Under the pieces are notes generated by a model, which made no database searches, was not told where the DNA came from, and saw nothing but the letters and a program-made list of their open reading frames with translations. From positions 1 through 64,000 of the forward strand of contig JACPPD010000009.1 in the NCBI GenBank assembly GCA_016191145.1: a stretch of DNA of 64,000 nt, given 5' to 3'. The stretch's first letter is position 1. Each line of letters starts with the position of its first letter. Both the position numbers and the translations under genes were made by a program. This stretch comes from Ignavibacteria bacterium (GTDB lineage Bacteria; Bacteroidota; Ignavibacteria; Kapaibacteriales; Kapaibacteriaceae). Shown piece by piece: positions 52,976 to 61,168 of this stretch.

Positions 52976-55200
52976 ATAGGGCTTTTTACCTGTGGCTTTG
53001 TTTGTCGGTTGCTATCGTTGTTATTACACCGAGGGCACACGGTAAACAATTGGATTTCACAGAAGTGGTTTATCCGGAAGCACCATATTTACTGACCAAC
53101 CTTGTCAAATCTTCTCAGAATATCTGGTGTCATTATTCCGGACAGGGTGCTTCTGTATATGATCCACAATCTGCCACGTGGAAGCAGGTCGCACAGTATA
53201 GCGAGCGCGATCGTTTAATTAATTCTTGTGCCTTTGGAAATGGAAATCTGGCAACAATCAGATCGTCCGGCAAGATTGAGATTGCCACTCCCGATGGTAC
53301 AACCTTATTTAATTCACTTCCGGACGTTAAACAATCTTATAGTTTAGTTTCACTAAACGACACTTCATTGCTTGTAGCTTGTGTTGTATCCGCAAGAAAT
53401 GAAGCTCAGACTTTTATTGTAAGTAAGAGCGCCGTAATACAAATGGAATCGATTAACGTAGATAGTGCCATCGGCTATCTGATTTTTTCAAATGTTGCAA
53501 ATTGTTCAGCGCCTGTATTAACCGTGGTCTTAAGTTGGACTTTTGGTGGAGATACGTTGTCGTTTGTACCCGATCTCGAAACACTGTCTTGGCGGAAATT
53601 GCCTAAATCCTATAAAAATTACGACGTATTAAATTTCGATAATTATTCCGTTTGGTTGAATCCCCGAAGTGGGAACGTCTATCGTCGCGACTCTTGCAAT
53701 GGCGAAGACAGTTTACTAACAACAGTGCCAAGAATCAACCGCTTAGAACGTTTGAGTTCCGGCCAAATCATTGGATGGGTTCAAAGTTCTGAGGATACCA
53801 ACAGCCCGTTGTTTTATGTATCTAATGATTCTGGAAAGACGTTTACTGAAGATGTCAGGTTCTCACAGTTAACAGGTAGAATATCCAACATCGTCGACGC
53901 GGATGACGGCAGTATTCTGATTTCAATTAAATCGAAAATATTCCTCTACCGGCAGGGAGAAATTAATGTAATACCAAATCCTACCGGTATTTTATGGGAT
54001 TTCAGGTCTTCGTTATCAAGATACCTGGACGATGACATCGTATTAACTGTCCCTCGCGTTCCAAGGTCATATCCGATCCTTGATGTGAATACATTAGAGT
54101 GGAAGGCAGCAAAATATCGCAATGGTGATGAGTTCCAAATTCAAAGACACAGGGTTTTAGGAAAGAATGCAGTGGTTAGCGATGGAGTTTACAATGCTCT
54201 TGTTTCGACAGAATATGATACTGTAAGACCCATTCTCGATGAAAAGGGATTGCCCGTTTATAGTGTTTTGTCTGATGCAATTCCCATCAGTGACACAGAA
54301 TCCTATGTTTCGATTAATGAAAAATGGTACTCGGTGAACTTGAACACTGGTATGGCCACAAAGCTGGTAATTGATTGGCCAAAGAATGTCCTTGGCAATT
54401 ATGCCATTCCCACAGTTACGTGTGTGTTTGATGGGGTGCAGAGAAGGATTCTTACAGCGACTTCGATGACGTGGAGTCTTTATGATGATGAAAATGATTC
54501 TTTGATCACATTTTATGACAGATATGGATTCCTCGCTTCCACTGACAATGGGCGCACCTGGGAAATGTCGAATAATGGAATCGGTAAGAATATTTACAGT
54601 TGGGATATGAAACAGCGGGGTGATACAGTATATGCACTTACAAGCTATGCAATGGATAAATTAGTAACTTTAACAAGAGCTGCTGTTTATAAAAGCTTTG
54701 ACCAGGGTCGAACATGGACATTATGCTGGGTGTTACCAAATGGGTTAACAAACCCTATGACACTGGAAATCGATCCCAGAGGTTTTGTTTATGTTGCCGG
54801 AGGCGCCCTTGCCTATTCATCCGACAAAGGTGAGACGTGGGAACTGATTAACGGACCGTGGGCCGACAGCGAAAGAGTTTACAGTTGTTTGGTTACCGAT
54901 GAGGGCAAGATGTTTGTTGCAACCGGATATCAACTGTTTCAGACACAATTAGTCTCCTCGGTTACAGACGACAAAAGTGAGCATGCATTGAAGCCTGATC
55001 TTTACTGGGACGGTAATTACCTGAAGATTGCTCCATCGGGCGCTACTGATTGTAGGGATATCGCAATGTTCGACTTATATGGCAGAATTATTCAGTTGAC
55101 GCACACGTCCAACGATACCTTTGTGCCCGAGAACAAGTTGATCCAGGGTTTGTACTTCGTAAGAATCTGCAGTAATTCTTATCATATATTTATTGAGTAA
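52954..55200 (+). CDS. secreted protein with BNR/Asp-box-like repeats and T9SS-type C-terminal domain
   Basis: Signal peptide MHSLRVLNRAFYLWLCLSVAIVV; STDNGRTWEMS, SFDQGRTWTLCW, SSDKGETWELI; C-terminus IAMFDLYGRIIQLTH…LIQGLYFVRICSNSYHIFIE. Confidence 0.82.
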   Translation: MHSLRVLNRAFYLWLCLSVAIVVITPRAHGKQLDFTEVVYPEAPYLLTNLVKSSQNIWCHYSGQGASVYDPQSATWKQVAQYSERDRLINSCAFGNGNLATIRSSGKIEIATPDGTTLFNSLPDVKQSYSLVSLNDTSLLVACVVSARNEAQTFIVSKSAVIQMESINVDSAIGYLIFSNVANCSAPVLTVVLSWTFGGDTLSFVPDLETLSWRKLPKSYKNYDVLNFDNYSVWLNPRSGNVYRRDSCNGEDSLLTTVPRINRLERLSSGQIIGWVQSSEDTNSPLFYVSNDSGKTFTEDVRFSQLTGRISNIVDADDGSILISIKSKIFLYRQGEINVIPNPTGILWDFRSSLSRYLDDDIVLTVPRVPRSYPILDVNTLEWKAAKYRNGDEFQIQRHRVLGKNAVVSDGVYNALVSTEYDTVRPILDEKGLPVYSVLSDAIPISDTESYVSINEKWYSVNLNTGMATKLVIDWPKNVLGNYAIPTVTCVFDGVQRRILTATSMTWSLYDDENDSLITFYDRYGFLASTDNGRTWEMSNNGIGKNIYSWDMKQRGDTVYALTSYAMDKLVTLTRAAVYKSFDQGRTWTLCWVLPNGLTNPMTLEIDPRGFVYVAGGALAYSSDKGETWELINGPWADSERVYSCLVTDEGKMFVATGYQLFQTQLVSSVTDDKSEHALKPDLYWDGNYLKIAPSGATDCRDIAMFDLYGRIIQLTHTSNDTFVPENKLIQGLYFVRICSNSYHIFIE

Positions 55201-55252
55201 CGGCTGCTCACAATACCTTTATTTAGGGCAACTTTTTTGCCTCTGGCTACCC

Positions 55253-57346
55253 CTACCGCCCCTCTGCTCTCTTCTTCTGGTGCTCCTGCACCATCTCTTC
55301 CTGAATGTTCTTGGGAATGGGTGTGTACTTTTTGAACTCCATCGAAAATTCACCCTTGCCCTGCGTAATAGATCGTAAATCTGTTGAATATCCGAACATT
55401 TCAGAAAGAGGAACTTCCGCCTCTACGGTAACATAGTTCATGTCGTTTTCAGTGCCGATGATGAGTCCGCGACGCTGATTGATCTGCCCAATCACAGTGC
55501 CCTGGAATTCCTCGGGGGCGCTTACTTCGAGCTTCATGATTGGTTCGAGAATAATTGGCTTGGCCTTTTCGTACGACTCACGAAATGCCATAATGGAGGC
55601 CGTCTTGAATGCCTGCTCCGAAGAATCCACGGGATGCGTTGCACCGTCGTTAATCGTTACCCGCACTCCAACAACTTTTTGTCCGATGAGTGAACCTTCC
55701 TGAATGGCTTCCTTAAACCCTTTGTCGCAAGCCGGGATGAATTCGCGCGGAATTACGCCCCCTACAATGTCATCCACGAATTCATACGTCTCCACCGCAT
55801 CAGAGGGAAGAGGCTCGATGAAGCCACCAACACGGCCAAACTGACCCGAACCGCCTGTCTGCTTTTTGTGTGTGTAGTTGAATTCAGCTCGACGTGAAAT
55901 GGTTTCGCGAAAGGCAACCTTCGGACGACCCACGACTATTTCTGTATTGTATTCGCGTTTGATCCGTTCGATGTATATATCAAGGTGTAGTTCACCCATG
56001 CCTTTGATGATTGTCTCGTTCGACTCTTCATCGCGGGTAACTCGAAACGTTGGATCTTCTTTAGTAAATCTATTTAACGCTTTGGAAAAATTCGAGAGGC
56101 CAGCTTTGTCCTTTGGCGCAACAGCAAGTTCGATAACTGGCTCGGGAACAAACATCGAAGTCATAGACAAATTCACGGTACCATCCGTAAACGTGTCTCC
56201 AGTTGCACAGTCTACACCGAACATTGCAACGATGTCGCCAGCCGAAGCAGATTCAATCTCGTGCATTTCCGCTGCATGCATCCGCACCAGCCGGGGAACT
56301 TTGATCTTCTTCCCTGTGGCTATGTTTACGATGCTGTCGCCCTTGCTCGCAGTCCCCTGGTAAACGCGCATGTACGTGAGTTGTCCGTACCGACCTTCCT
56401 CAAGTTTAAAGGCTAGCATGACAAGGGGCTTATCAGTGGCGCTTTCCAGAATAACCTTTTCTTCGTTATTATCAATATCCAGAGCTTCGTTTGTAATGTC
56501 GTAAGGGGCAGGTAAAAATTTACCAATGCCATCGAGCAACAACTGCACACCCTTGTTCTTGAATGCAGATCCGCAGAAAACTGGAGTCATTTGCATCGAC
56601 AGTGTTCCCTTACGAATGGCTGCAACCAGTTCATCGTTGTCTACGGCTTCATCCATCAGGAATTTTTCCATGAGGGCATCGTCGTAATCGGCTGCAACTT
56701 CTATGAGGCGGTGCCGCAACTGGTTGGCTCTTTCAACGAGATGCGCCGGAATCGGTTCGCGTTCAACATCCTCGCCAGCTTCGCCACGGAAGTAGACTGC
56801 TTCCATCGCAATCAAATCAATAACACCTTCGAGCTTGTCTTCCAAACCGATTGGATACGTTACGAACGCAGGGTTGTGTCCGAGTTTTTCTTTGAGCTGC
56901 TCCGCAACACGGTCTGGGTTCGCCCCCTGCCGATCGACCTTGTTTATGAAGGCTAGGCGAGGGACGCCATAGCGGCGCATCTGACGGTCCACAGTTATCG
57001 ACTGCGACTGAACGCCCGATACCGAACACAGAACAAGTACAGCGCCATCTAGTACACGCAGGGATCGCTCCACTTCGACTGTAAAATCTACGTGTCCCGG
57101 CGTATCAATAAGGTTGATGTTATAGTTGCCCCACGTGGTGTAGGTGGCCGCCGACTGAATGGTAATTCCTTTTTCGCGCTCAAGGTCCATAGAGTCCATC
57201 TTGGCGCCAACTCCATCCTTGCCCCTTACCTCGTGTATGGCGTGAATTTTCCCTGTATAAAAAAGAATGCGCTCGGATAACGTTGTCTTACCCGAGTCGA
57301 TGTGTGCAGAGATTCCGATGTTTCGTATGCGAGAGAGGTCAGACAT
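55253..57346 (-). CDS. second elongation factor G, mitochondrial EFG1/spdEFG1-like
   Basis: [66 protein letters not shown]. Confidence 0.95.
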   Translation of the reverse strand: MSDLSRIRNIGISAHIDSGKTTLSERILFYTGKIHAIHEVRGKDGVGAKMDSMDLEREKGITIQSAATYTTWGNYNINLIDTPGHVDFTVEVERSLRVLDGAVLVLCSVSGVQSQSITVDRQMRRYGVPRLAFINKVDRQGANPDRVAEQLKEKLGHNPAFVTYPIGLEDKLEGVIDLIAMEAVYFRGEAGEDVEREPIPAHLVERANQLRHRLIEVAADYDDALMEKFLMDEAVDNDELVAAIRKGTLSMQMTPVFCGSAFKNKGVQLLLDGIGKFLPAPYDITNEALDIDNNEEKVILESATDKPLVMLAFKLEEGRYGQLTYMRVYQGTASKGDSIVNIATGKKIKVPRLVRMHAAEMHEIESASAGDIVAMFGVDCATGDTFTDGTVNLSMTSMFVPEPVIELAVAPKDKAGLSNFSKALNRFTKEDPTFRVTRDEESNETIIKGMGELHLDIYIERIKREYNTEIVVGRPKVAFRETISRRAEFNYTHKKQTGGSGQFGRVGGFIEPLPSDAVETYEFVDDIVGGVIPREFIPACDKGFKEAIQEGSLIGQKVVGVRVTINDGATHPVDSSEQAFKTASIMAFRESYEKAKPIILEPIMKLEVSAPEEFQGTVIGQINQRRGLIIGTENDMNYVTVEAEVPLSEMFGYSTDLRSITQGKGEFSMEFKKYTPIPKNIQEEMVQEHQKKRAEGR

Positions 57347-57501
57347 TGCTACGTTCGTTGAAATAAAGACAACAAAGATAAGGGTTTTGTTTGGTTTTAA
57401 GTGCCGGTTGCCATGGCATGTAGTGGATCAATTTGAGATTCATCTGAAACTGAAACCACCAATGGTTTGTGTTGCAATAAGATAAGAGGTTGTTGATAAA
57501 G

Positions 57502-57590
57502 CTTACCCGGCAGCATACGTCTCCCGGCATCTTACCCGGCAGCATATGTCTCCCGGCATCTTACCCGGCAGCATATGTCTCCCGGCAACA
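57502..57590 (-). repeat. tandem repeat array C, 29-bp unit, 3 copies
   Basis: CTTACCCGGCAGCATAYGTCTCCCGGCAT repeated; reverse complement of arrays A and B. Confidence 0.95.
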
Positions 57591-57591
57591 T

Positions 57592-58815
57592 CTATTCGTT
57601 AAAATGCAGGGATCTCAGTTTCGGAGCCTTGACGGCAATGCCAATAACGACTGCAAGAACCATTACCCCACCGAAAACAACACTTGGTACAGCACCGAGG
57701 AAACGTGCAGCAACGCCACTCTCGAAAGAACCGACCTCATTAGACGAAGCAATGAACATCGTATTCGCTGCAGCTACACGGCCGCGCATTTCTTCAGGTG
57801 TATGAAGCTGCAGAATAGTATGTCGGACTACAACACTGAGTCCATCAAACGCGCCAACAAGAACGAGCAACCCAACGCTGAGCCAAAACGTTTCGCTAAG
57901 GGCAAAACCGATGGTAGCAATTCCAAAAGCAGTTACAGCCAGCAGAAGCTTCTTACCGGTATTACGGGATGGCGGGTGCACACTTAAAAAGGCCATCATG
58001 ATAACGGATCCGATGGAGGGGGCTGCCCGCAACACACCAAGACCGGATGCATCGGTATGCAAAATCTGATCGGCAAACACTGGTAGTATTGCTACCGCTC
58101 CACCGAACAATACAGCTAACATGTCCAACGATAAAGCTCCAAGAATCACCTGGTTGCGAATGATGAAACGCAAACCTTGCGTAACATCGGCAAGAAGATT
58201 GCCTTTCGTTCCATCCCCAACCGCCTGAACAATTGGAAGACCAATGACTCCAAATGCACCGACGATCATAAATGCAACAACCAGAATCGAGGCTACCAAT
58301 ACTCCCAATTGTCCGTAGATAATTCCCGCAAGCATCGGACCCACAACCATCGCCCCCTGCCAGAATCCACTCGACACGGCTGTAGCGCTGGGTAGGAGGT
58401 CGCGCGGAGTGATGGCTGCAAGCATTGAAAACATTGCGGGCGAATAGATACTGCGCGCAAAACCATTGATAATAATCATTGCAAGTATCAGGCCTACGGT
58501 TGCGGTAATGCCGAAGTAGCCGACGCTAATTGGCTGAACGAGCAAACCCGTGATGCACGCCGATACAAATACAAGCGCCGTTGCTACGACTATGGCACGT
58601 CGCTTTTCAATTTTATCTACTAAATACCCCATCGGCAGCGCCGCTCCGATTGCCGGCAAAGCTTCGGCCAGTCCAACCATGCCCAGAATGAGCGGATCCT
58701 TTGTCAGCTCATACAGTCGCCACGCAACCACAATTGCCTGCATGTGCCATCCGGTTGCGATAAAAAAACGGACGATGAGAAAGGAACGAAAGGCAGGTAA
58801 CTGAATGATGTTCAC
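57592..58815 (-). CDS. MFS transporter (enterobactin-exporter/EntS-like class)
   Basis: Multi-TM; GWHMQAIVVAWRLYELTKDPLILGMVGLAEALPAIGAALPMGYLVDKIEKRRAIV. Confidence 0.85.
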   Translation of the reverse strand: MNIIQLPAFRSFLIVRFFIATGWHMQAIVVAWRLYELTKDPLILGMVGLAEALPAIGAALPMGYLVDKIEKRRAIVVATALVFVSACITGLLVQPISVGYFGITATVGLILAMIIINGFARSIYSPAMFSMLAAITPRDLLPSATAVSSGFWQGAMVVGPMLAGIIYGQLGVLVASILVVAFMIVGAFGVIGLPIVQAVGDGTKGNLLADVTQGLRFIIRNQVILGALSLDMLAVLFGGAVAILPVFADQILHTDASGLGVLRAAPSIGSVIMMAFLSVHPPSRNTGKKLLLAVTAFGIATIGFALSETFWLSVGLLVLVGAFDGLSVVVRHTILQLHTPEEMRGRVAAANTMFIASSNEVGSFESGVAARFLGAVPSVVFGGVMVLAVVIGIAVKAPKLRSLHFNE

Positions 58816-58897
58816 GTTAGTTATGATAGTTCTTACAAATATCTTAACGTCCCGTTTCCGACAGGAGAGGGGCTAGAGACTGGCGCACAGAACAAAA

Positions 58898-60943
58898 TTA
58901 TTGACTGACGATAAATGTTGCCCGCGAATTCGAGCTCCTTACCACATACATACCAGATGCCCACTGCGAAGTGTTAATGGTGAATGACGTGCCGATTGGA
59001 AGCGCCAGAACCACGTGGCCATTAACGTCAACGATCTGAAATGTTTCAGGGACTTCAGCGCTGATATGTAGAACATCTGAGGCGGGTTGAGGATGTGCAA
59101 CGATTCCGTGGACAGTTTCATCAAAACTCTCACCATCAGTAACGCTGGTTGAAATTTCCGGGAATCGAACATGATAACGCTCCCAAGTATCGGAACTCCA
59201 CTGACCAATCACTTCAAAAGTGTCTGTAAGGGGGCGGATAAACAAGCAATCGCCTTCCATGAGCTCAGCAGAAGTGAGAACTCTGCCATCACCGTCGGCA
59301 TCAAGCGTAGCAATTGCCACAGCTTCGTGCGATGAAATGATCCTGGTGCCACCAATTGGGATTGTCTTCAACACGGAATCGCGCGTGCGTTGAGTCTGCT
59401 CCCCACCACCCGAACCCCAGTATGAAACAACATTATATCTGCCCGTCATAAGCTCGGCTGTTTCCCAACATCTGCACACGGGGCTGGATTCAACATCTCC
59501 GATGGGAACGTTCAGCAAACGCTGACTGGCGCCTATTGTCCGCGATTGCTCACGACCTTCATAAATAAGATTACGACCTGGAAAGCACTCCGGTGAAGGG
59601 CCGGGATCTTTTTGAGACCAATCGGTTTTAGCATGACGGAAAAACAGAGTGAGTTCTCCCTTTAGTAATTCATCAAGCAACTCTGGCGGGCTTAGGCGTC
59701 CTCTACGCTGACGCTCATAAACACCAAGATCAATTTTACGGTCAACCAACCTTGGATTACCAATTGCATCGGTTTGACGAGTATTCACGAATGCATCTAT
59801 CACACCCGCATCGGCTACCGTTGAAAACGAAGACAACCGCAAGCCATCATCGTCCGTGCCATAGAATCCATCAGCTCCCGCTGGATTATCAATGTCTTCG
59901 AACTGTGGATCGTTCTGGTAGAATCCAAGATCGAAATCTTTCTCAATAAGGTTAGCAGTCGATGTAAGTGTATTTGTATCGTTGGCAAAATCTACATCGA
60001 CGTCAGCTACATGCTTCGCAGAATCTCCGATGTCTCCATTCCAGAAAATGCTATTCTGAATAGACCCTCCATGGAGATACGCAGAGAGTGAGTGTGCCGC
60101 TTCGGATTTCAGCGAATTTTTGGCGAACGTACAATTGGTTATGTATACGTATGCACGCTGAGTTGCAACAGCGCCGCCAAATCTCCCCACATTACCATAA
60201 AAAACACAGCTTGTAAACTGAGGAATTGCTGCTTGATTTTCGAGGCAAATAGCGCCTCCTAAACTGCCTGAGTTGTTAACAAAGAAGCACTGTCCAAACA
60301 ACATACCAAACCCATAACCTCCTGGATCTGCCTGACCTACAACATAAACTGCGCCGCCATTGTAAATACTTTGATTATTTATAAACACACAGTACTCGAC
60401 TCGCATTCGTCCCACTGCATCTATTATCATTGCGGCTCCTGAGCCTGTCGATGTATTATCACGAAATGTACAATTTCTGAAATGGGGCGCTCCACCGCTG
60501 ACAGAAACCGCGATGTTGTTAGCATTTTCGAATATCAATCCGTCAATACGCGTAAGCGAGTCGCAGCCAGCCACTGTTAGTATTCCAAATCGTGTACCCG
60601 TAGCTCTCAGAATCGTTGGGTTGCGATACCAATCCCGTCCCTCACGCTTGGTTTCGCCCCCTGTAAATCCACCATACATGCGAATACCAGACTTAGTTGA
60701 ATCAAGTTTGATTCCTGTACTCTGAACTTCGATAGTTCCTCGTGCAATCCATATTTCATCACCCGACTGCCATGCATCAATTGCACTTTGGAGATTGCGG
60801 TAGGGGGCGTTCCAGCTCTGTCCATCGCCGCCTGATTCGGCAATTGGGCTGACAAAAAGTGTGTCGGCTGCCAAGACATCGTTAAACAGCAAACCAATCG
60901 AGAATAGGAATATCGAAATGAATCGTTGCATGGGATTGTACAT
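58898..60943 (-). CDS. secreted beta-helix protein fused to histidine-phosphatase-like domain and T9SS-type C-terminal domain
   Basis: N-terminal DGQSWNAPYRNLQSAIDAWQSGDEIWIARG and repeated parallel-beta-helix strands; FFRHAKTDWSQKDPGPSPECFPGRNLIYEGREQSRTIGASQRLLNVPIGDVESSPVCRCWETAEL; C-terminus FQIVDVNGHVVL…WASGMYVVRSSNSRATFIVSQ. Confidence 0.85.
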   Translation of the reverse strand: MYNPMQRFISIFLFSIGLLFNDVLAADTLFVSPIAESGGDGQSWNAPYRNLQSAIDAWQSGDEIWIARGTIEVQSTGIKLDSTKSGIRMYGGFTGGETKREGRDWYRNPTILRATGTRFGILTVAGCDSLTRIDGLIFENANNIAVSVSGGAPHFRNCTFRDNTSTGSGAAMIIDAVGRMRVEYCVFINNQSIYNGGAVYVVGQADPGGYGFGMLFGQCFFVNNSGSLGGAICLENQAAIPQFTSCVFYGNVGRFGGAVATQRAYVYITNCTFAKNSLKSEAAHSLSAYLHGGSIQNSIFWNGDIGDSAKHVADVDVDFANDTNTLTSTANLIEKDFDLGFYQNDPQFEDIDNPAGADGFYGTDDDGLRLSSFSTVADAGVIDAFVNTRQTDAIGNPRLVDRKIDLGVYERQRRGRLSPPELLDELLKGELTLFFRHAKTDWSQKDPGPSPECFPGRNLIYEGREQSRTIGASQRLLNVPIGDVESSPVCRCWETAELMTGRYNVVSYWGSGGGEQTQRTRDSVLKTIPIGGTRIISSHEAVAIATLDADGDGRVLTSAELMEGDCLFIRPLTDTFEVIGQWSSDTWERYHVRFPEISTSVTDGESFDETVHGIVAHPQPASDVLHISAEVPETFQIVDVNGHVVLALPIGTSFTINTSQWASGMYVVRSSNSRATFIVSQ

Positions 60944-61087
60944 TACAAACTTTTAAGACCATAATATATACTTTCAAACGATACCTAGCGAAATATAATA
61001 GCTAAATCCTAATCCCCTGTGGAACACATGGTTCGTCCTTTGTGTGAGAAAACACCTCGACATTCGGCGAGGGAGTGAGTGTGAGGT

Positions 61088-61142
61088 CAAAAAAAAACAA
61101 AAACAAAAACAAAAAGCCCCCTCTCCTTTCGGAGAGGGGGCT
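61088..61142 (-). terminator. rho-independent terminator of rpoC
   Basis: On minus strand AGCCCCCTCTCC-GAAA-GGAGAGGGGGCT (12-bp perfect stem) followed by TTTTTGTTTTTGTTTTTGTTTTTTTTT. Confidence 0.9.
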
Positions 61143-61168
61143 GGAGGTGACGTTTCGAATGTGTTAGT

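Noticed and set aside
55253-57346. Second EF-G as a tetracycline-resistance Tet(M)-type protein
   Set aside because: The N-terminal signature is EFG1-like; no Tet(M)-type features recognised
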